A DNA stretch of 64,000 nucleotides from WRGA01 sp031553395 (GTDB lineage: Bacteria > Bacteroidota > Bacteroidia > Bacteroidales > WRGA01): the NCBI GenBank assembly GCA_031553395.1, contig JAVBLR010000029.1, positions 35,563 to 99,562 on the forward strand. Direction: 5' to 3'. The position numbers and the translations under genes are program-made. Of this stretch, positions 1 through 9,555 are shown piece after piece. Numbering within the stretch: position 1 is the stretch's first letter; the number at the start of each line of letters is the position of its first letter. The notes under the pieces are model-generated. The model was not told the origin of the DNA and did no database searches. It worked only from the letters and a program-made list of their open reading frames with translations.

Positions 1-1
1 T

Positions 2-697
2 TATCTGGCAAAAGCTCCTTATTCTTCTTCAGGAAGAGGTTTAATCCGGCTTTTTGGAGGTGATATCCCCACCTCGGAAAGGCAGATATTATCTGGTATG
101 CTAAAGAAGCAGAAAGAGGTTTCGATGGAAAAGTTTTGGAACAAAAAAATAGATTTTTCGATGCAATTTTTCGTTAAGAATTCGAAAGAAGTTGAATTTA
201 TCGGTTTTTCTTTGTTTAAAACAAATGAGAAAGGTGCATACATTGGTAGTTCTGTCAGTTCCCAAGAAAAAATAGAATCTATTATCGCTTCGAATGTTAC
301 TATTTTACTTTTACATAAAATTAGGCAACTGCTGCTTAATTTTATAAAGGAAAAAATAACTCCTTTTTATACTGGAAATATCGGCATCGACATGATGGTT
401 TATGAAGAAAGCGGAATGTATTTATTACAACCTTGCGTAGAAATAAATCTGAGGAAGAATATGGGATTTCTTGCAGTTCAACTATATGAAAAACAGCTGG
501 ATGAAAATTCGGAAGGATTTTTTCAAATAGAATTTAGTCCTCAAACCGGAGATATTTTGTCAAGACATGAAAGAATGAAAAAGGATTTTCCGTTGATTTT
601 TGAAAGAGATAAAATTAAAAAAGGATATTTACCGCTTTGCCCGGTAAAGGAAGATAGTAAGTATTGGGCATACTTATTGGCTGAAACCTACAAATAA
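2..697 (+). CDS. ATP-grasp-like protein, C-terminal part (cut by window start)
   Basis: The reading frame is open from base 2, so the 5' end lies outside the window; an internal ATG at 98 is not the true start. The visible 231 residues begin with YLAKAPYSSSGRGL, which resembles the glycine-rich ATP-binding strand of ATP-grasp enzymes (KAPxSSSGRG), followed by charged strands such as MQFFVKNSKEVEFIGFSLF. This is inference from motif shape: the substrate cannot be told and no named family is certain. It ends 13 bp before the convergent GH3 fusion gene. Confidence 0.6.
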   Translation, partial: YLAKAPYSSSGRGLIRLFGGDIPTSERQILSGMLKKQKEVSMEKFWNKKIDFSMQFFVKNSKEVEFIGFSLFKTNEKGAYIGSSVSSQEKIESIIASNVTILLLHKIRQLLLNFIKEKITPFYTGNIGIDMMVYEESGMYLLQPCVEINLRKNMGFLAVQLYEKQLDENSEGFFQIEFSPQTGDILSRHERMKKDFPLIFERDKIKKGYLPLCPVKEDSKYWAYLLAETYK

Positions 698-710
698 CAA
701 TATATATTAT

Positions 711-3692
711 CTACATTGCATCATAAATAGCTTGTTGAATACGAGGACGAATATCCAACGACATCAACTTTTTATGCCAACGATGGGGATAAACACGATT
801 GGATAAAAATATGTAAATCAGTTTATTGTCGGGATCTACCCAAAAACAGGTACCCGTGAATCCAGTATGTCCATAAACATGTCCACCGGCAGAACGACAA
901 GTAGGACTTTTTGACGGATTAGCTACATCGGGTTTATCAAACCCCAATCCTCGACGACTTTGCGGACTTTTTGTCGAAGTGAAAAACTTGCAGGTTTCTT
1001 CACTCAAATAAGTTTCTCCTCCATATTTCCCGTTATTTAGCCACATTTGCAATAATTTAGCCACATCATTTGCATTGGAAAACAACCCTGCATTTCCCGA
1101 AACACCACCGGAAAAAGCTGCTGCTTCATCATGTACATACCCTACCAACAATTGTTTTCGAAGGAATTCATCATCTTCGGTTGGAGCAATGATTGTCATA
1201 TCAATATCATGCAACAACGGCTGAAAAGTTGTTTGTGTCGCACCCAAACGGCTAAAAAAGTTCTTTTGTACAAAATTATCCAATGATATTTTTGAAACAT
1301 TTTCCACAACTTCCTTCAACAACATAAAATTAAGGTCGCTATATAAATAAGAACCAGATCTTTTTAATGTTGATCTTGCAATGGCATTCAAAATACTATC
1401 AGAAAAAGATTGATTTACATAAAAATTCTTGGCAACTTGTAAAGTAAAACCTTGTTTTTGAGTTGTCGATACAAGATTCGAATAGAATTTGAAATCCTGA
1501 TTGGCATACATTCCTTCATCCACAGGAAGACGGTAGGTATAATCACGTTTAGCCTTCATCAATGGGCCACTGTAACTGCTTTTATCTATCAATGATTGAT
1601 AAAAAGGGATAAAGGGTGTCAATCCGGATTGATGAAAAAGCGCTTCGCGAATGGTTATATCTTCTTTGTCCGTTGATTTCAGTATAGAAACATAAGCGCT
1701 TAATTTATCTCCGACTTTGACTTTCTTATCATCGTACACTTTCATTATGGCTGCTAATGTTGCAGTCGCTTTAGTTACTGATGCCAAATCATAAACATCA
1801 TCCGTTGTTACTTCGTGAGTTTTAGCATAATCAAAATACCCAAAAGCTTCGTTATAAATAATAACACCATCTTTTGCAACTAAAACCTGACAACCGGGAT
1901 ATGCCTGTGCCGAAATACCTTCCTGAACGATATTCCGGATAATAGCCAACTTATTCGACTTCACTCCTACTTCCTCCGGAATAGAATATTTCAAGCGACT
2001 TTGTGTTGTATTTAACCCCATTCCATAATTGAAAACTCCTTTTATAGTTACAGGGAATTTACCTTTAAACCCAATGCCTCCGAAAACTGCCTGTCCAGCA
2101 TAATCCATTGCTAACGGTGTATTTTCATAAGCTATCTGAACAGCTTCGGCATTTTTAATACATTGAGCATAATCGTTTAGCAAATAAGGCGAAATAAAGA
2201 ATGAGAGTACAACCTTATTCTGCGAACAAAGCCGCTGAATAAAATCCATATTCGATTTCTTGGTAGAATGAATGCCGATCACAACAGCATCGTATCCTTT
2301 CAAATTTTCCAAAATACTTGCTATTTTTGAGCTTGTTGTTGCTGGAGTTACATTATAGGAAGGCGCTTTCTCATAATTCAATAAACTCCTCTGAAACCTG
2401 GTTTGGGTTGCCTCTCCAACCGAAACATAAGCAATCCGTCTTTTATCCAATTCTTTCAATGGCAATAAACCCTGATTATTCTTAAGCAACGTAATCGCAT
2501 TTTCATTCAATTTACGATTTAATAAATCGGCATCAGGCGTATTTATTCTATCTCCCAATCCTTTTAATACAATATCTTTACGATTATACAAGCCTGTAAT
2601 ATATTTATACTGAAGGATTTTACGACATTTTTCTTCTATCATAGAAAGTGGAATCCGTCCTTCATCCACAGCATTTTTTATAGAAGTAAATTCAGTTGCA
2701 GGATTAGCAGGATTTAATAAAATATCATTTCCGGCTAATAACGCTTTTACACATATATCCGAACTTCCGGCACCTTTCATCACAAGTGCATCGGTAATTA
2801 CCAATCCTGAAAAAGACATTTCATTTTTTAAAACACCGGTAATAATGGGTTTAGAAAGAGACGATGGCAAATTTGGCGTATTATCCAATGCCGGAACGGA
2901 TAAATGCCCTACCATAACGCCGGATATTCCTGCATTGACAAATTTACGGAAAGGATATAGTTCTATGTTATTTAATTTAGTGCGGTCTCCCGAAACTGTA
3001 GGAAGGGTATTGTGCGAATCATCTTTTGTATCTCCATGTCCGGGAAAATGTTTCCCAAAGGCTATCACTCCCATGCTTTCCAATCCACGTGCATAGGCGA
3101 TTCCAAGATTAGCGACCTTTTCAGGATTATCTCCGAAAGAACGAGTACCGATTACCGGATTATCGGGATTACTGTTCACATCAATATCGGGAGCAAAATT
3201 CATTTGAATACCCATTTCCTTGCACTGACGGGCAACTTCCTTGCCATAATCATAAAGCAGATTTTCATCTACAATAGCTCCCAACATTACATTTTTTGGG
3301 AAACGAGTTGTACCTTCCAGCCGCATCGAAAGCCCCCATTCGCCATCCAACGAAATAAATAATGGAACTTTAGATTCCTGCTGAGCCATATTGGTAAATT
3401 TTGCCTGTTCGGTAAAATCACCTTTGGAAAAAAGAAGCCCGCCAATTTTTTGGTTTGCAATCAACCGTTTGACCTTATTGATATTAACAGTCGTATTTTC
3501 AGGATCAAAGGTAATTATGAAGCATTGCCCGATTTTTTCCTCCAATGTCATTTTGGAAAAAACACTATCAACCCATTGGGTCATTCGTTTTTTATCTTTG
3601 AAATCGGCAATCATAGACGGGGTAATTTGAGCTTTTACCCCTGATAAAGAAATAATAAATAGAAGGAAAAATAATATTCTTTTTTTAATCAT
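711..3692 (-). CDS. GH3 beta-N-acetylhexosaminidase fused to a serine beta-lactamase-type domain
   Basis: A 993-residue exported protein with a signal peptide (about 1-21, ending VKAQ). The first half is a GH3 domain of the NagZ type: GKHFPGHGDTKDDSH near residue 211 is the NagZ signature that supplies the catalytic Asp/His loop, and ITDALVMKGA near 300 carries the presumed nucleophile Asp. A GH3 C-domain follows. The second half is a class C beta-lactamase/DD-peptidase fold with SVTK (near 636, SxxK), YSDLN (near 785, YxN) and GHTG (near 945). Such two-enzyme fusions are known in Bacteroidetes and are thought to act on cell-wall muropeptides or amino-sugar substrates in the periplasm. The true substrate is not visible. 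All key motifs are intact. Confidence 0.88.
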   Translation of the reverse strand: MIKKRILFFLLFIISLSGVKAQITPSMIADFKDKKRMTQWVDSVFSKMTLEEKIGQCFIITFDPENTTVNINKVKRLIANQKIGGLLFSKGDFTEQAKFTNMAQQESKVPLFISLDGEWGLSMRLEGTTRFPKNVMLGAIVDENLLYDYGKEVARQCKEMGIQMNFAPDIDVNSNPDNPVIGTRSFGDNPEKVANLGIAYARGLESMGVIAFGKHFPGHGDTKDDSHNTLPTVSGDRTKLNNIELYPFRKFVNAGISGVMVGHLSVPALDNTPNLPSSLSKPIITGVLKNEMSFSGLVITDALVMKGAGSSDICVKALLAGNDILLNPANPATEFTSIKNAVDEGRIPLSMIEEKCRKILQYKYITGLYNRKDIVLKGLGDRINTPDADLLNRKLNENAITLLKNNQGLLPLKELDKRRIAYVSVGEATQTRFQRSLLNYEKAPSYNVTPATTSSKIASILENLKGYDAVVIGIHSTKKSNMDFIQRLCSQNKVVLSFFISPYLLNDYAQCIKNAEAVQIAYENTPLAMDYAGQAVFGGIGFKGKFPVTIKGVFNYGMGLNTTQSRLKYSIPEEVGVKSNKLAIIRNIVQEGISAQAYPGCQVLVAKDGVIIYNEAFGYFDYAKTHEVTTDDVYDLASVTKATATLAAIMKVYDDKKVKVGDKLSAYVSILKSTDKEDITIREALFHQSGLTPFIPFYQSLIDKSSYSGPLMKAKRDYTYRLPVDEGMYANQDFKFYSNLVSTTQKQGFTLQVAKNFYVNQSFSDSILNAIARSTLKRSGSYLYSDLNFMLLKEVVENVSKISLDNFVQKNFFSRLGATQTTFQPLLHDIDMTIIAPTEDDEFLRKQLLVGYVHDEAAAFSGGVSGNAGLFSNANDVAKLLQMWLNNGKYGGETYLSEETCKFFTSTKSPQSRRGLGFDKPDVANPSKSPTCRSAGGHVYGHTGFTGTCFWVDPDNKLIYIFLSNRVYPHRWHKKLMSLDIRPRIQQAIYDAM

Positions 3693-3808
3693 TCGATTAT
3701 TAAATTATTAGTGTAAAATTCAATCCGAATAAATTTTGCATCATCCGATAATACTTGAATTAGACTTGATAAGGATAGTATTGGTTATTTAAATAAATAT
3801 AGATTTAC

Positions 3809-4798
3809 TTAAAAAGCTTTAAATCCCATTATTTTACGTACTTCTACAATCGTTTTTGTTGCACTTTCCCGTGCTTTCTCAGCGCCTTCGGTAACAACTT
3901 TATGAAGGTAAGTTTCATTGTTCTGAATATCTATAATCCGTTCGCGAATGGGTGTAGTAACAGCAATAATATCTTCAGCTAATTGCTTCTTAAAGTCTCC
4001 GTAACGAATTTCACAAGTATTCCATTTTTCTTCGAAATGAGCTACAACTTCCGGCTTTGATACAACTCGTAAAATAGTAAACAGATTTTCGATACATTCC
4101 GGTTTTTCCTGATTAGGCATGGTTGGACCTTCGTCTGTAAGTGCTTTTTTTACCTTTTTCTCGATTGTTTTGGGGTCATCATAAAGATAAATACAATTGC
4201 CTTCTGATTTCCCCATTTTTCCACTACCATCCAACCCGGGAATTTTGGTTAATTCTTTTCCGAAATTATAAGCTGTCGGTTCCGGGAAGAAATCAATCCC
4301 GTATTTATTATTAAACCGCTTGGCATAATTGCGGGTCATTTCCAAATGTTGCTCCTGATCCTTTCCAACAGGTACTTTTGCAGCCCTATGAATAAGTATA
4401 TCCGTTGCCATAAGTACAGGATATGTTAATAACCCGGCGTTTACATTATTCGGTTGTTTGCGTGCTTTTTCTTTAAATGATGCCGTTTTTTCCAATTCGC
4501 CCAAATACGCATGCATATTCAACAACAAATACAATTCGGCAATTTCTTTCACATCACTTTGAACGTATATAGTTGATTTTTCGGGATTAAGACCGGCTGC
4601 AAGATATTCGGAAAGTACATTTTTAACATTCGCATGCAACATTTTAGGGTCAGGATGCGTGGTAAGCGAATGCCAATCAGCAATAAAAAAATAACAATTA
4701 TTCTCTTCCTGCATCTTGATAAAATTAACCAGTGCGCCATAATAATTCCCCAAATGAAGATTTCCGGTAGGACGAATACCGCTAAGAACTGTTTCCAT
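3809..4798 (-). CDS. trpS: Tryptophanyl-tRNA synthetase
   Basis: Charges tRNA-Trp with tryptophan. This is a 329-residue class I synthetase of normal bacterial length. The start METVLSGIRPTGNLHLGNYYGAL carries the HIGH-type motif (NLHLGN), and GSGKMGKSEGN near residue 194 is the KMSKS-type loop. The middle has the family pattern MATDILIHRAAKVPVGKDQEQHLE. The gene stands alone, transcribed leftward, 116 bp upstream of the GH3 fusion gene, and is probably a single transcription unit. Nothing is missing or odd. Confidence 0.97.
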   Translation of the reverse strand: METVLSGIRPTGNLHLGNYYGALVNFIKMQEENNCYFFIADWHSLTTHPDPKMLHANVKNVLSEYLAAGLNPEKSTIYVQSDVKEIAELYLLLNMHAYLGELEKTASFKEKARKQPNNVNAGLLTYPVLMATDILIHRAAKVPVGKDQEQHLEMTRNYAKRFNNKYGIDFFPEPTAYNFGKELTKIPGLDGSGKMGKSEGNCIYLYDDPKTIEKKVKKALTDEGPTMPNQEKPECIENLFTILRVVSKPEVVAHFEEKWNTCEIRYGDFKKQLAEDIIAVTTPIRERIIDIQNNETYLHKVVTEGAEKARESATKTIVEVRKIMGFKAF

Positions 4799-5110
4799 GT
4801 ATTTTATAATTGTGAGAGATTGATATACAATAAATTTAAGCCGACAAACTTACACAAAAAATCCCTACTGTCCGAGTAAATGAGGCCTTAATTTGCAATC
4901 TTCAAAACGAGTCCGTTATGAATGCGCCAATTGGTATAGATGCACTCTTCATTGGGACATTGGCATATTGGTACATTACTTCACATCAGTCCTGTTTTGA
5001 TGGTTTTTGTTGTGCTTATTAATGCCTATTTATTTCAATTCTATAAACAAACGGAATATGTTTAGTGTTATTCATACATGAAAAATATTTATTAATCAAC
5101 TTTAAAAAAA
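4799..5110. other. Gene-free stretch between divergent trpS and DUF1254 genes
   Basis: This 312-bp divergent spacer must hold the promoters of both neighbours. I see no ORF of note, no RNA gene and no strong hairpin. It is AT-rich near both starts, with a slightly more mixed segment at about 4915-5000. Confidence 0.4.
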
Positions 5111-6601
5111 ATGAAAACAAGGAGTATAAATTTCAAAGCTGTTTTAATTACGGTATTATTAGCAGTCACTTTTGGTTCTTGCAATAAGCAAACCAAAGAA
5201 CCTTCATTAACAGAAAATTCAGATTTGGGTTATGAATTTGTAGGAGGTTATCCCACCAAAGCAACTATTCAAAAAGCATATGATGATGCCGATTTGACAA
5301 GAGCAATTCAAGCATATAAATTCTTCTACCCTACTGTATCGGGCGAAGCTATTTTACAAGGTAATTTAAAGATAGGAATTAATCCAAACACTGTATCGGG
5401 AACACTGGATACTAAGCCTTTACAAATTGGTTTTACATTAAATTCTGATACACCTTACGGTCCCTTGCTGCTGGATTTATCCGGTGGTCCGATAGTGGTG
5501 GAAGTACCGGCCGGTCCGTTAATTGTTGTGGCTATGGATGTTAATCAGCGCTGGGTAGCTGACATGGGAATTCCCGGACCTGATGCCGGAAAAGGTGGAA
5601 AACATCTTATTCTTCCCCCCAATTACAAGGGAAACATTCCTTCATCCGGTTATCATATATGGAAATCTTCTTCCGATAACTTAACGGTAGGAATTCGATC
5701 TCTTCCCGTTGGCGGTGATGTACCTGCCGCGTTGGATCGTATCAAGACCGTTAAGGTATATTCTTTTGATTCGAAATCAAAAGAAGTTCCTTTGCAATGG
5801 CTTGAACTGACAGGTAAATCGCAAGATACAACACCTTTGGAATGGGAAAACAACATCAAATTTTGGGAAGTATTGCATAAAGTAATTGACAGAGAGCCGG
5901 TATATGAAGGTTATCGAGCTTACTACGGAGAACTTGCGGTTCTCGGAATCATAAAAGGGAAACCATTTAATCCGGATGCCCGAATGAAAGCGATTCTGGA
6001 GAAAGCAGCGAAAACCGCCAATGCGCAAATGCGTGTCCAATCATTTGCCGATCGCCGTCCCGATCGAGTTGTATGGAGCGATCGACAATGGGAATGGGTC
6101 GGACTGCGCCCCGAAAACGGTGACTTTGATGCTCCGTCTTATGTTGACCTCGACGCACGGGAAGTATGGTTTTATCAAGCCATCGGTGCTTCGCCGGCAA
6201 TGTTTCGCCGTCAAGCCGGACAAGGATCGCTTTATTGGCTCGGATTACGCGATAAAGACGGAAATTATGTTGATGGCGCCAAAACTTACAAATTAACCAT
6301 TCCTCAACCGGTACCGGCAGGATTATTCTGGTCTGTAACTGTTTATGACGCCGAAACTCGCAGTCAAATTAACACAGATCAAGGATATGCCGCTCTTCGC
6401 TCATTATTCGAATTGAAAGATATCGACAAATCAGCTCCCGTTGATTTATATTTCAGCCCGAAAGCTCCGGCGGGAAAGGAAAAACAATGGATACAAACCA
6501 TTCCCGGTAAAGGTTGGTTTGTATATATCCGAATATACGGTCCCGAAGCCGCAGCTTTCGACGGCAGTTGGAAACCCGGCGATTTCGAGGAAGTGAAGTA
6601 A
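5111..6601 (+). CDS. DUF1254/DUF1214 domain lipoprotein
   Basis: A 496-residue protein with a lipoprotein signal (LLAVTFGSC, Cys near residue 24), so probably membrane-anchored. The rest has the two-part DUF1254 plus DUF1214 layout. The N-terminal part includes TRAIQAYKFFYPTVSGEA and NSDTPYGPLLLDLSGGPIVVEVP. The C-terminal part includes GLFWSVTVYDAETRSQI and ends with the typical KGWFVYIRIYGPEAAAFDGSWKPGDFE. The families are widespread but their biochemical role is unknown. The 3' half is more G+C-rich than the 5' half. A strong terminator follows. It appears monocistronic. Confidence 0.85.
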   Translation: MKTRSINFKAVLITVLLAVTFGSCNKQTKEPSLTENSDLGYEFVGGYPTKATIQKAYDDADLTRAIQAYKFFYPTVSGEAILQGNLKIGINPNTVSGTLDTKPLQIGFTLNSDTPYGPLLLDLSGGPIVVEVPAGPLIVVAMDVNQRWVADMGIPGPDAGKGGKHLILPPNYKGNIPSSGYHIWKSSSDNLTVGIRSLPVGGDVPAALDRIKTVKVYSFDSKSKEVPLQWLELTGKSQDTTPLEWENNIKFWEVLHKVIDREPVYEGYRAYYGELAVLGIIKGKPFNPDARMKAILEKAAKTANAQMRVQSFADRRPDRVVWSDRQWEWVGLRPENGDFDAPSYVDLDAREVWFYQAIGASPAMFRRQAGQGSLYWLGLRDKDGNYVDGAKTYKLTIPQPVPAGLFWSVTVYDAETRSQINTDQGYAALRSLFELKDIDKSAPVDLYFSPKAPAGKEKQWIQTIPGKGWFVYIRIYGPEAAAFDGSWKPGDFEEVK

Positions 6602-6616
6602 TTTTGATCTTATAAT

Positions 6617-6659
6617 AATAACATCCGATTTATACTGTTAAGTCGGATGTTATTTTTTT
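6617..6659 (+). terminator. Intrinsic terminator after the DUF1254 gene
   Basis: A perfect 12-bp stem (AATAACATCCGA at 6617-6628 with TCGGATGTTATT at 6643-6654) is followed by a T-run, 16 bp after the stop codon. This is a textbook rho-independent terminator. Confidence 0.85.
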
Positions 6660-6857
6660 CAATGTATATCAACGATCTTTTTTTCTGCATTTATAACACT
6701 GAAAACATTCATATTGGCGTCAATACAAATATTCTTCATGTGCTTACCCATTGGTTTATTAATTACAACCAACAGTTTATAAATTCACTTAACATTATAG
6801 GTTCAACTAACTACTAAAAGGTAATTTTACCTGTTTTTAATCCGAAGTTTTCCTTTT

Positions 6858-7793
6858 ATGTGGAAAGATACGTTCTATTTTACAAAGAATGAAAGGTATG
6901 CTGTACTTTTTCTTGTTTTTGTGATAATTGTGTTGCTTATCACGAGTAAAATACTGCCGTATTTTTTGAATAATAAAAATGAATTTTCTGATTATTCTCA
7001 ATATAAAGAAACATATATGGATTTTTGTGAATCATTGGAGTTGATTGAAGAGAAGAAATATTCTCCGGATAAAAAATATAATTCCATTGAGATACAGTTG
7101 TTTGCATTTAATCCGAATATGGTAGATTCCCTTTCATTTATTCGTTTGGGATTGAAGCCTTTTCAAGTAAAAAACATATTGAAATATCGTAGCAAAGGAG
7201 GTGTTTTTAAAACACCAAAAGATTTTGTCAAGGTATATGGATTAAGTGAAAATCAATTTGAAAAATTAGCTCCATACATTCAAATTCCTGATTTTGTATC
7301 AAGTGAAAGAACAATTAATACTAAGTCAATTGGTTACAGTGAAAATTCAGGAACAGAAACAAGTTTTCAAAAACAAGAGAAATATGCCGCCGGAACAATT
7401 ATAGACTTAAATTTGGCTGATACCACCGAATTAAAAAAAATTCCCGGAATTGGTCCTGCTTTTTCCAAACGGATTGTATTGTACAGGAATAAGTTAGGTG
7501 GATTTTATTCTGTCGAACAATTGAAAGAAGTGTGGGGAATTACTCCTGAGATATATCAGAATTTAAAAAATTGGGTTAAAGTAAATTCAGGTCAAACAAC
7601 TAAAATACGAATAAACATATTAACTATTGACGAACTAAAGTTACACCCTTACATTTCATATCCTCAGGCAAAAGCTTTTGTCGAATTACGCAAGAAAAAA
7701 GGAGCATTGCAATCTTTCGAGCAATTGGTTTTATTGGAAGAATTTACAGAAAAAGATATTGAGAGGTTGGGGTATTATATTAGTTTTAAATAG
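6858..7793 (+). CDS. Membrane-anchored helix-hairpin-helix (ComEA-like) protein
   Basis: A 311-residue protein with one N-terminal membrane segment (about residues 14-35, VLFLVFVIIVLLITSKILPYF). Three helix-hairpin-helix units follow: VDSLSFIRLGLKPFQVKNIL, then LADTTELKKIPGIGPAFSKRIV (the classical non-specific DNA-binding loop PGIGPA), then TIDELKLHPYISYPQAKAFVEL. Bacteroidetes carry many such ComEA-related proteins. A role in DNA handling at the inner membrane is plausible but unproven. It is convergent with tatC, with one base between the stop codons. Confidence 0.82.
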   Translation: MWKDTFYFTKNERYAVLFLVFVIIVLLITSKILPYFLNNKNEFSDYSQYKETYMDFCESLELIEEKKYSPDKKYNSIEIQLFAFNPNMVDSLSFIRLGLKPFQVKNILKYRSKGGVFKTPKDFVKVYGLSENQFEKLAPYIQIPDFVSSERTINTKSIGYSENSGTETSFQKQEKYAAGTIIDLNLADTTELKKIPGIGPAFSKRIVLYRNKLGGFYSVEQLKEVWGITPEIYQNLKNWVKVNSGQTTKIRINILTIDELKLHPYISYPQAKAFVELRKKKGALQSFEQLVLLEEFTEKDIERLGYYISFK

Positions 7794-7794
7794 G

Positions 7795-8601
7795 TTATTT
7801 TTCAGCAACAGATTCCGGCTCTCCGGGTTTTACAAATAATGCACTAAGTTCATATAGCATATACAATGGCAGAAATACAACCGACAATGTAAATGGATCG
7901 CCAGAAGGGGTAATAATTGCTGCCAAAACCAATAGTATTACAATGGCATATCTCCGGTATTTTTTGAAGAATGCTTTTGTAAGTAACCCTAATTTACTTA
8001 ATAATAAAGATACGAGAGGAAATTCAAATATAATTCCCATAATAAAGATGAGCATGATAAAATTATCCATGTACGAATCCAATGAAATTTCATTCAGAAT
8101 AGATTCGCTTAATTGATATGTTGCTAAAAAACGAAGTGTCAACGGGAATACAAACATATATCCGACAAAGCAGCCAATAAAAAACATGACTGTACCGAAT
8201 GCAAAAGCCCAACGCATATTTCTCTTTTCATGTTCGTACAAAGCAGGGCTTATAAATTTCCAAATTTCATAGATAAGGTAAGGACAGGCAAGTACAACGG
8301 CCAACCAAAAGGAAGTGCTCATGTGTGTAAAAAACTGCGATGCCAGCTTTATATTAATTATATGCACATGATAATCATCGTTGCAAAAATCAGGCAGGAT
8401 AGACAATCCGGAGCTGATTTTACACAAACTTTTATATAGAAAAAAATCAGCGTGGCAGGGAGCCATTATAATATTGTCAAAAATATATGGCATAAAAGCG
8501 AAACTTACTATCGTGAAAACCAATAAAACAATAATCGTCCTGAATAATGTCCATCGAAGTTCCTCAAGATGCTCCCAAAACGAGATTTCTTTTTCACTCA
8601 T
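7795..8601 (-). CDS. tatC: Twin-arginine translocase subunit TatC
   Basis: The receptor subunit of the Tat pathway, which exports folded proteins across the inner membrane. It is 268 residues with six predicted membrane segments. MSEKEISFWEHLEELRWTLFR is the conserved TatC N-terminus and FxSPALYEHEKR the conserved first cytoplasmic loop. The periplasmic loop after the first membrane helix is long and Cys-containing, as in other Bacteroidetes. It starts 2 bp after tatA on the same strand, so tatA and tatC form an operon. Confidence 0.96.
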   Translation of the reverse strand: MSEKEISFWEHLEELRWTLFRTIIVLLVFTIVSFAFMPYIFDNIIMAPCHADFFLYKSLCKISSGLSILPDFCNDDYHVHIINIKLASQFFTHMSTSFWLAVVLACPYLIYEIWKFISPALYEHEKRNMRWAFAFGTVMFFIGCFVGYMFVFPLTLRFLATYQLSESILNEISLDSYMDNFIMLIFIMGIIFEFPLVSLLLSKLGLLTKAFFKKYRRYAIVILLVLAAIITPSGDPFTLSVVFLPLYMLYELSALFVKPGEPESVAEK

Positions 8602-8603
8602 AC

Positions 8604-8816
8604 TTAATCTTTCTGAGTATCTTTTTTCTCCGGTTTTTCGTCGCTATTAATATCGTCTTCAATACCTTTCACTCCTTCTTTGAAGCTTTTCACTCCTTTT
8701 CCGATGCCTTTCATTAGTTCCGGTATTTTTCGTCCTCCGAAGAGTAACAAAATAACTATTACGATAATTATTAATTCAGGCGCACCAATGTTTTGTAGAA
8801 ATAATAACGTTTTCAT
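8604..8816 (-). CDS. tatA: Sec-independent translocase protein TatA
   Basis: The pore-forming Tat component: 70 residues with an N-terminal membrane helix (PELIIIVIVILLLF), the FGG hinge (LFGGRKIPELMKGIGKG), an amphipathic helix and an acidic, lysine-rich tail. The start ATG is clear and the tail ends 2 bp before tatC. It is the first gene of the tatAC operon. No TatB is visible here, as is usual in this phylum. Confidence 0.95.
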   Translation of the reverse strand: MKTLLFLQNIGAPELIIIVIVILLLFGGRKIPELMKGIGKGVKSFKEGVKGIEDDINSDEKPEKKDTQKD

Positions 8817-8925
8817 CTGTTTATTTTTTTATTTTTTATTAAGGTCAGATGGAACTCGCATATTAATCAGTTGTTTGTATGATTTTTAATAATGCTCGTT
8901 TCATGTTTTGTTGTGTATTGAAAGT

Positions 8926-9510
8926 TCAATTAAAGTTTTTCAATTCTTTGTATAATCGTTGTACAGGCAATCCCATTACATTAAAGTAAGAACCTTTTAT
9001 ATTCTCAACGCCAATGTAGCCAATCCATTCTTGTACGCCATAAGCTCCGGCTTTATCCAATGGCATGTATTTTTCAACATAGTAATCAATATCCTCATCA
9101 TTTATGGCAGCAAAAGTTACTTCCGAAAGGGCAGAGAATGAATGTTGCTTGTTTTGTGCAGTCAAACAAACTCCTGTAATGACTTCGTGCGTTTTTCCTG
9201 ATAAAGTTCTCAACATTTTTCTTGCATCTTCCTTGTCCTTCGGTTTTCCATATACTTTTCCGTCTAACCAAACAATCGTATCGGCAGTAATAACCAATGT
9301 TTTTTCGTCGATAAAAGGCAAGTAAGGTGTAGCTTTTTTTCGGGAAATATATTCAGGGATTTCTTTTCCTTGCAAATGAAGAGGATAGTCCTCATCAATA
9401 TCCGGAAGAATTTTTACTTCATAAGGCAAATCCAATCCGGATAATAACTCTTTTCGGCGCGGAGAGTTGGAAGCTAAAATGATATGATATTTATTGAGGT
9501 TTTCGAGCAT
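8926..9510 (-). CDS. maf: Maf-family nucleoside triphosphate pyrophosphatase
   Basis: Hydrolyses non-canonical or modified nucleoside triphosphates such as dTTP/UTP analogues. It is 194 residues. IILASNSPRRKELLSGL at residues 10-26 is the Maf signature (SxSPRRxELL), followed by ADTIVWLDGKVYGKPKDKEDA with the catalytic Asp and Lys, and EWIGYIGVENIKGSYFNVMGLP near the end. It lies 46 bp downstream of the folK fusion gene on the same strand and may be co-transcribed with it. Confidence 0.94.
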   Translation of the reverse strand: MLENLNKYHIILASNSPRRKELLSGLDLPYEVKILPDIDEDYPLHLQGKEIPEYISRKKATPYLPFIDEKTLVITADTIVWLDGKVYGKPKDKEDARKMLRTLSGKTHEVITGVCLTAQNKQHSFSALSEVTFAAINDEDIDYYVEKYMPLDKAGAYGVQEWIGYIGVENIKGSYFNVMGLPVQRLYKELKNFN

Positions 9511-9555
9511 TTTCGAATAATATAAAACAAATCAAAGGTAAGAAAAAAGAAAGAT

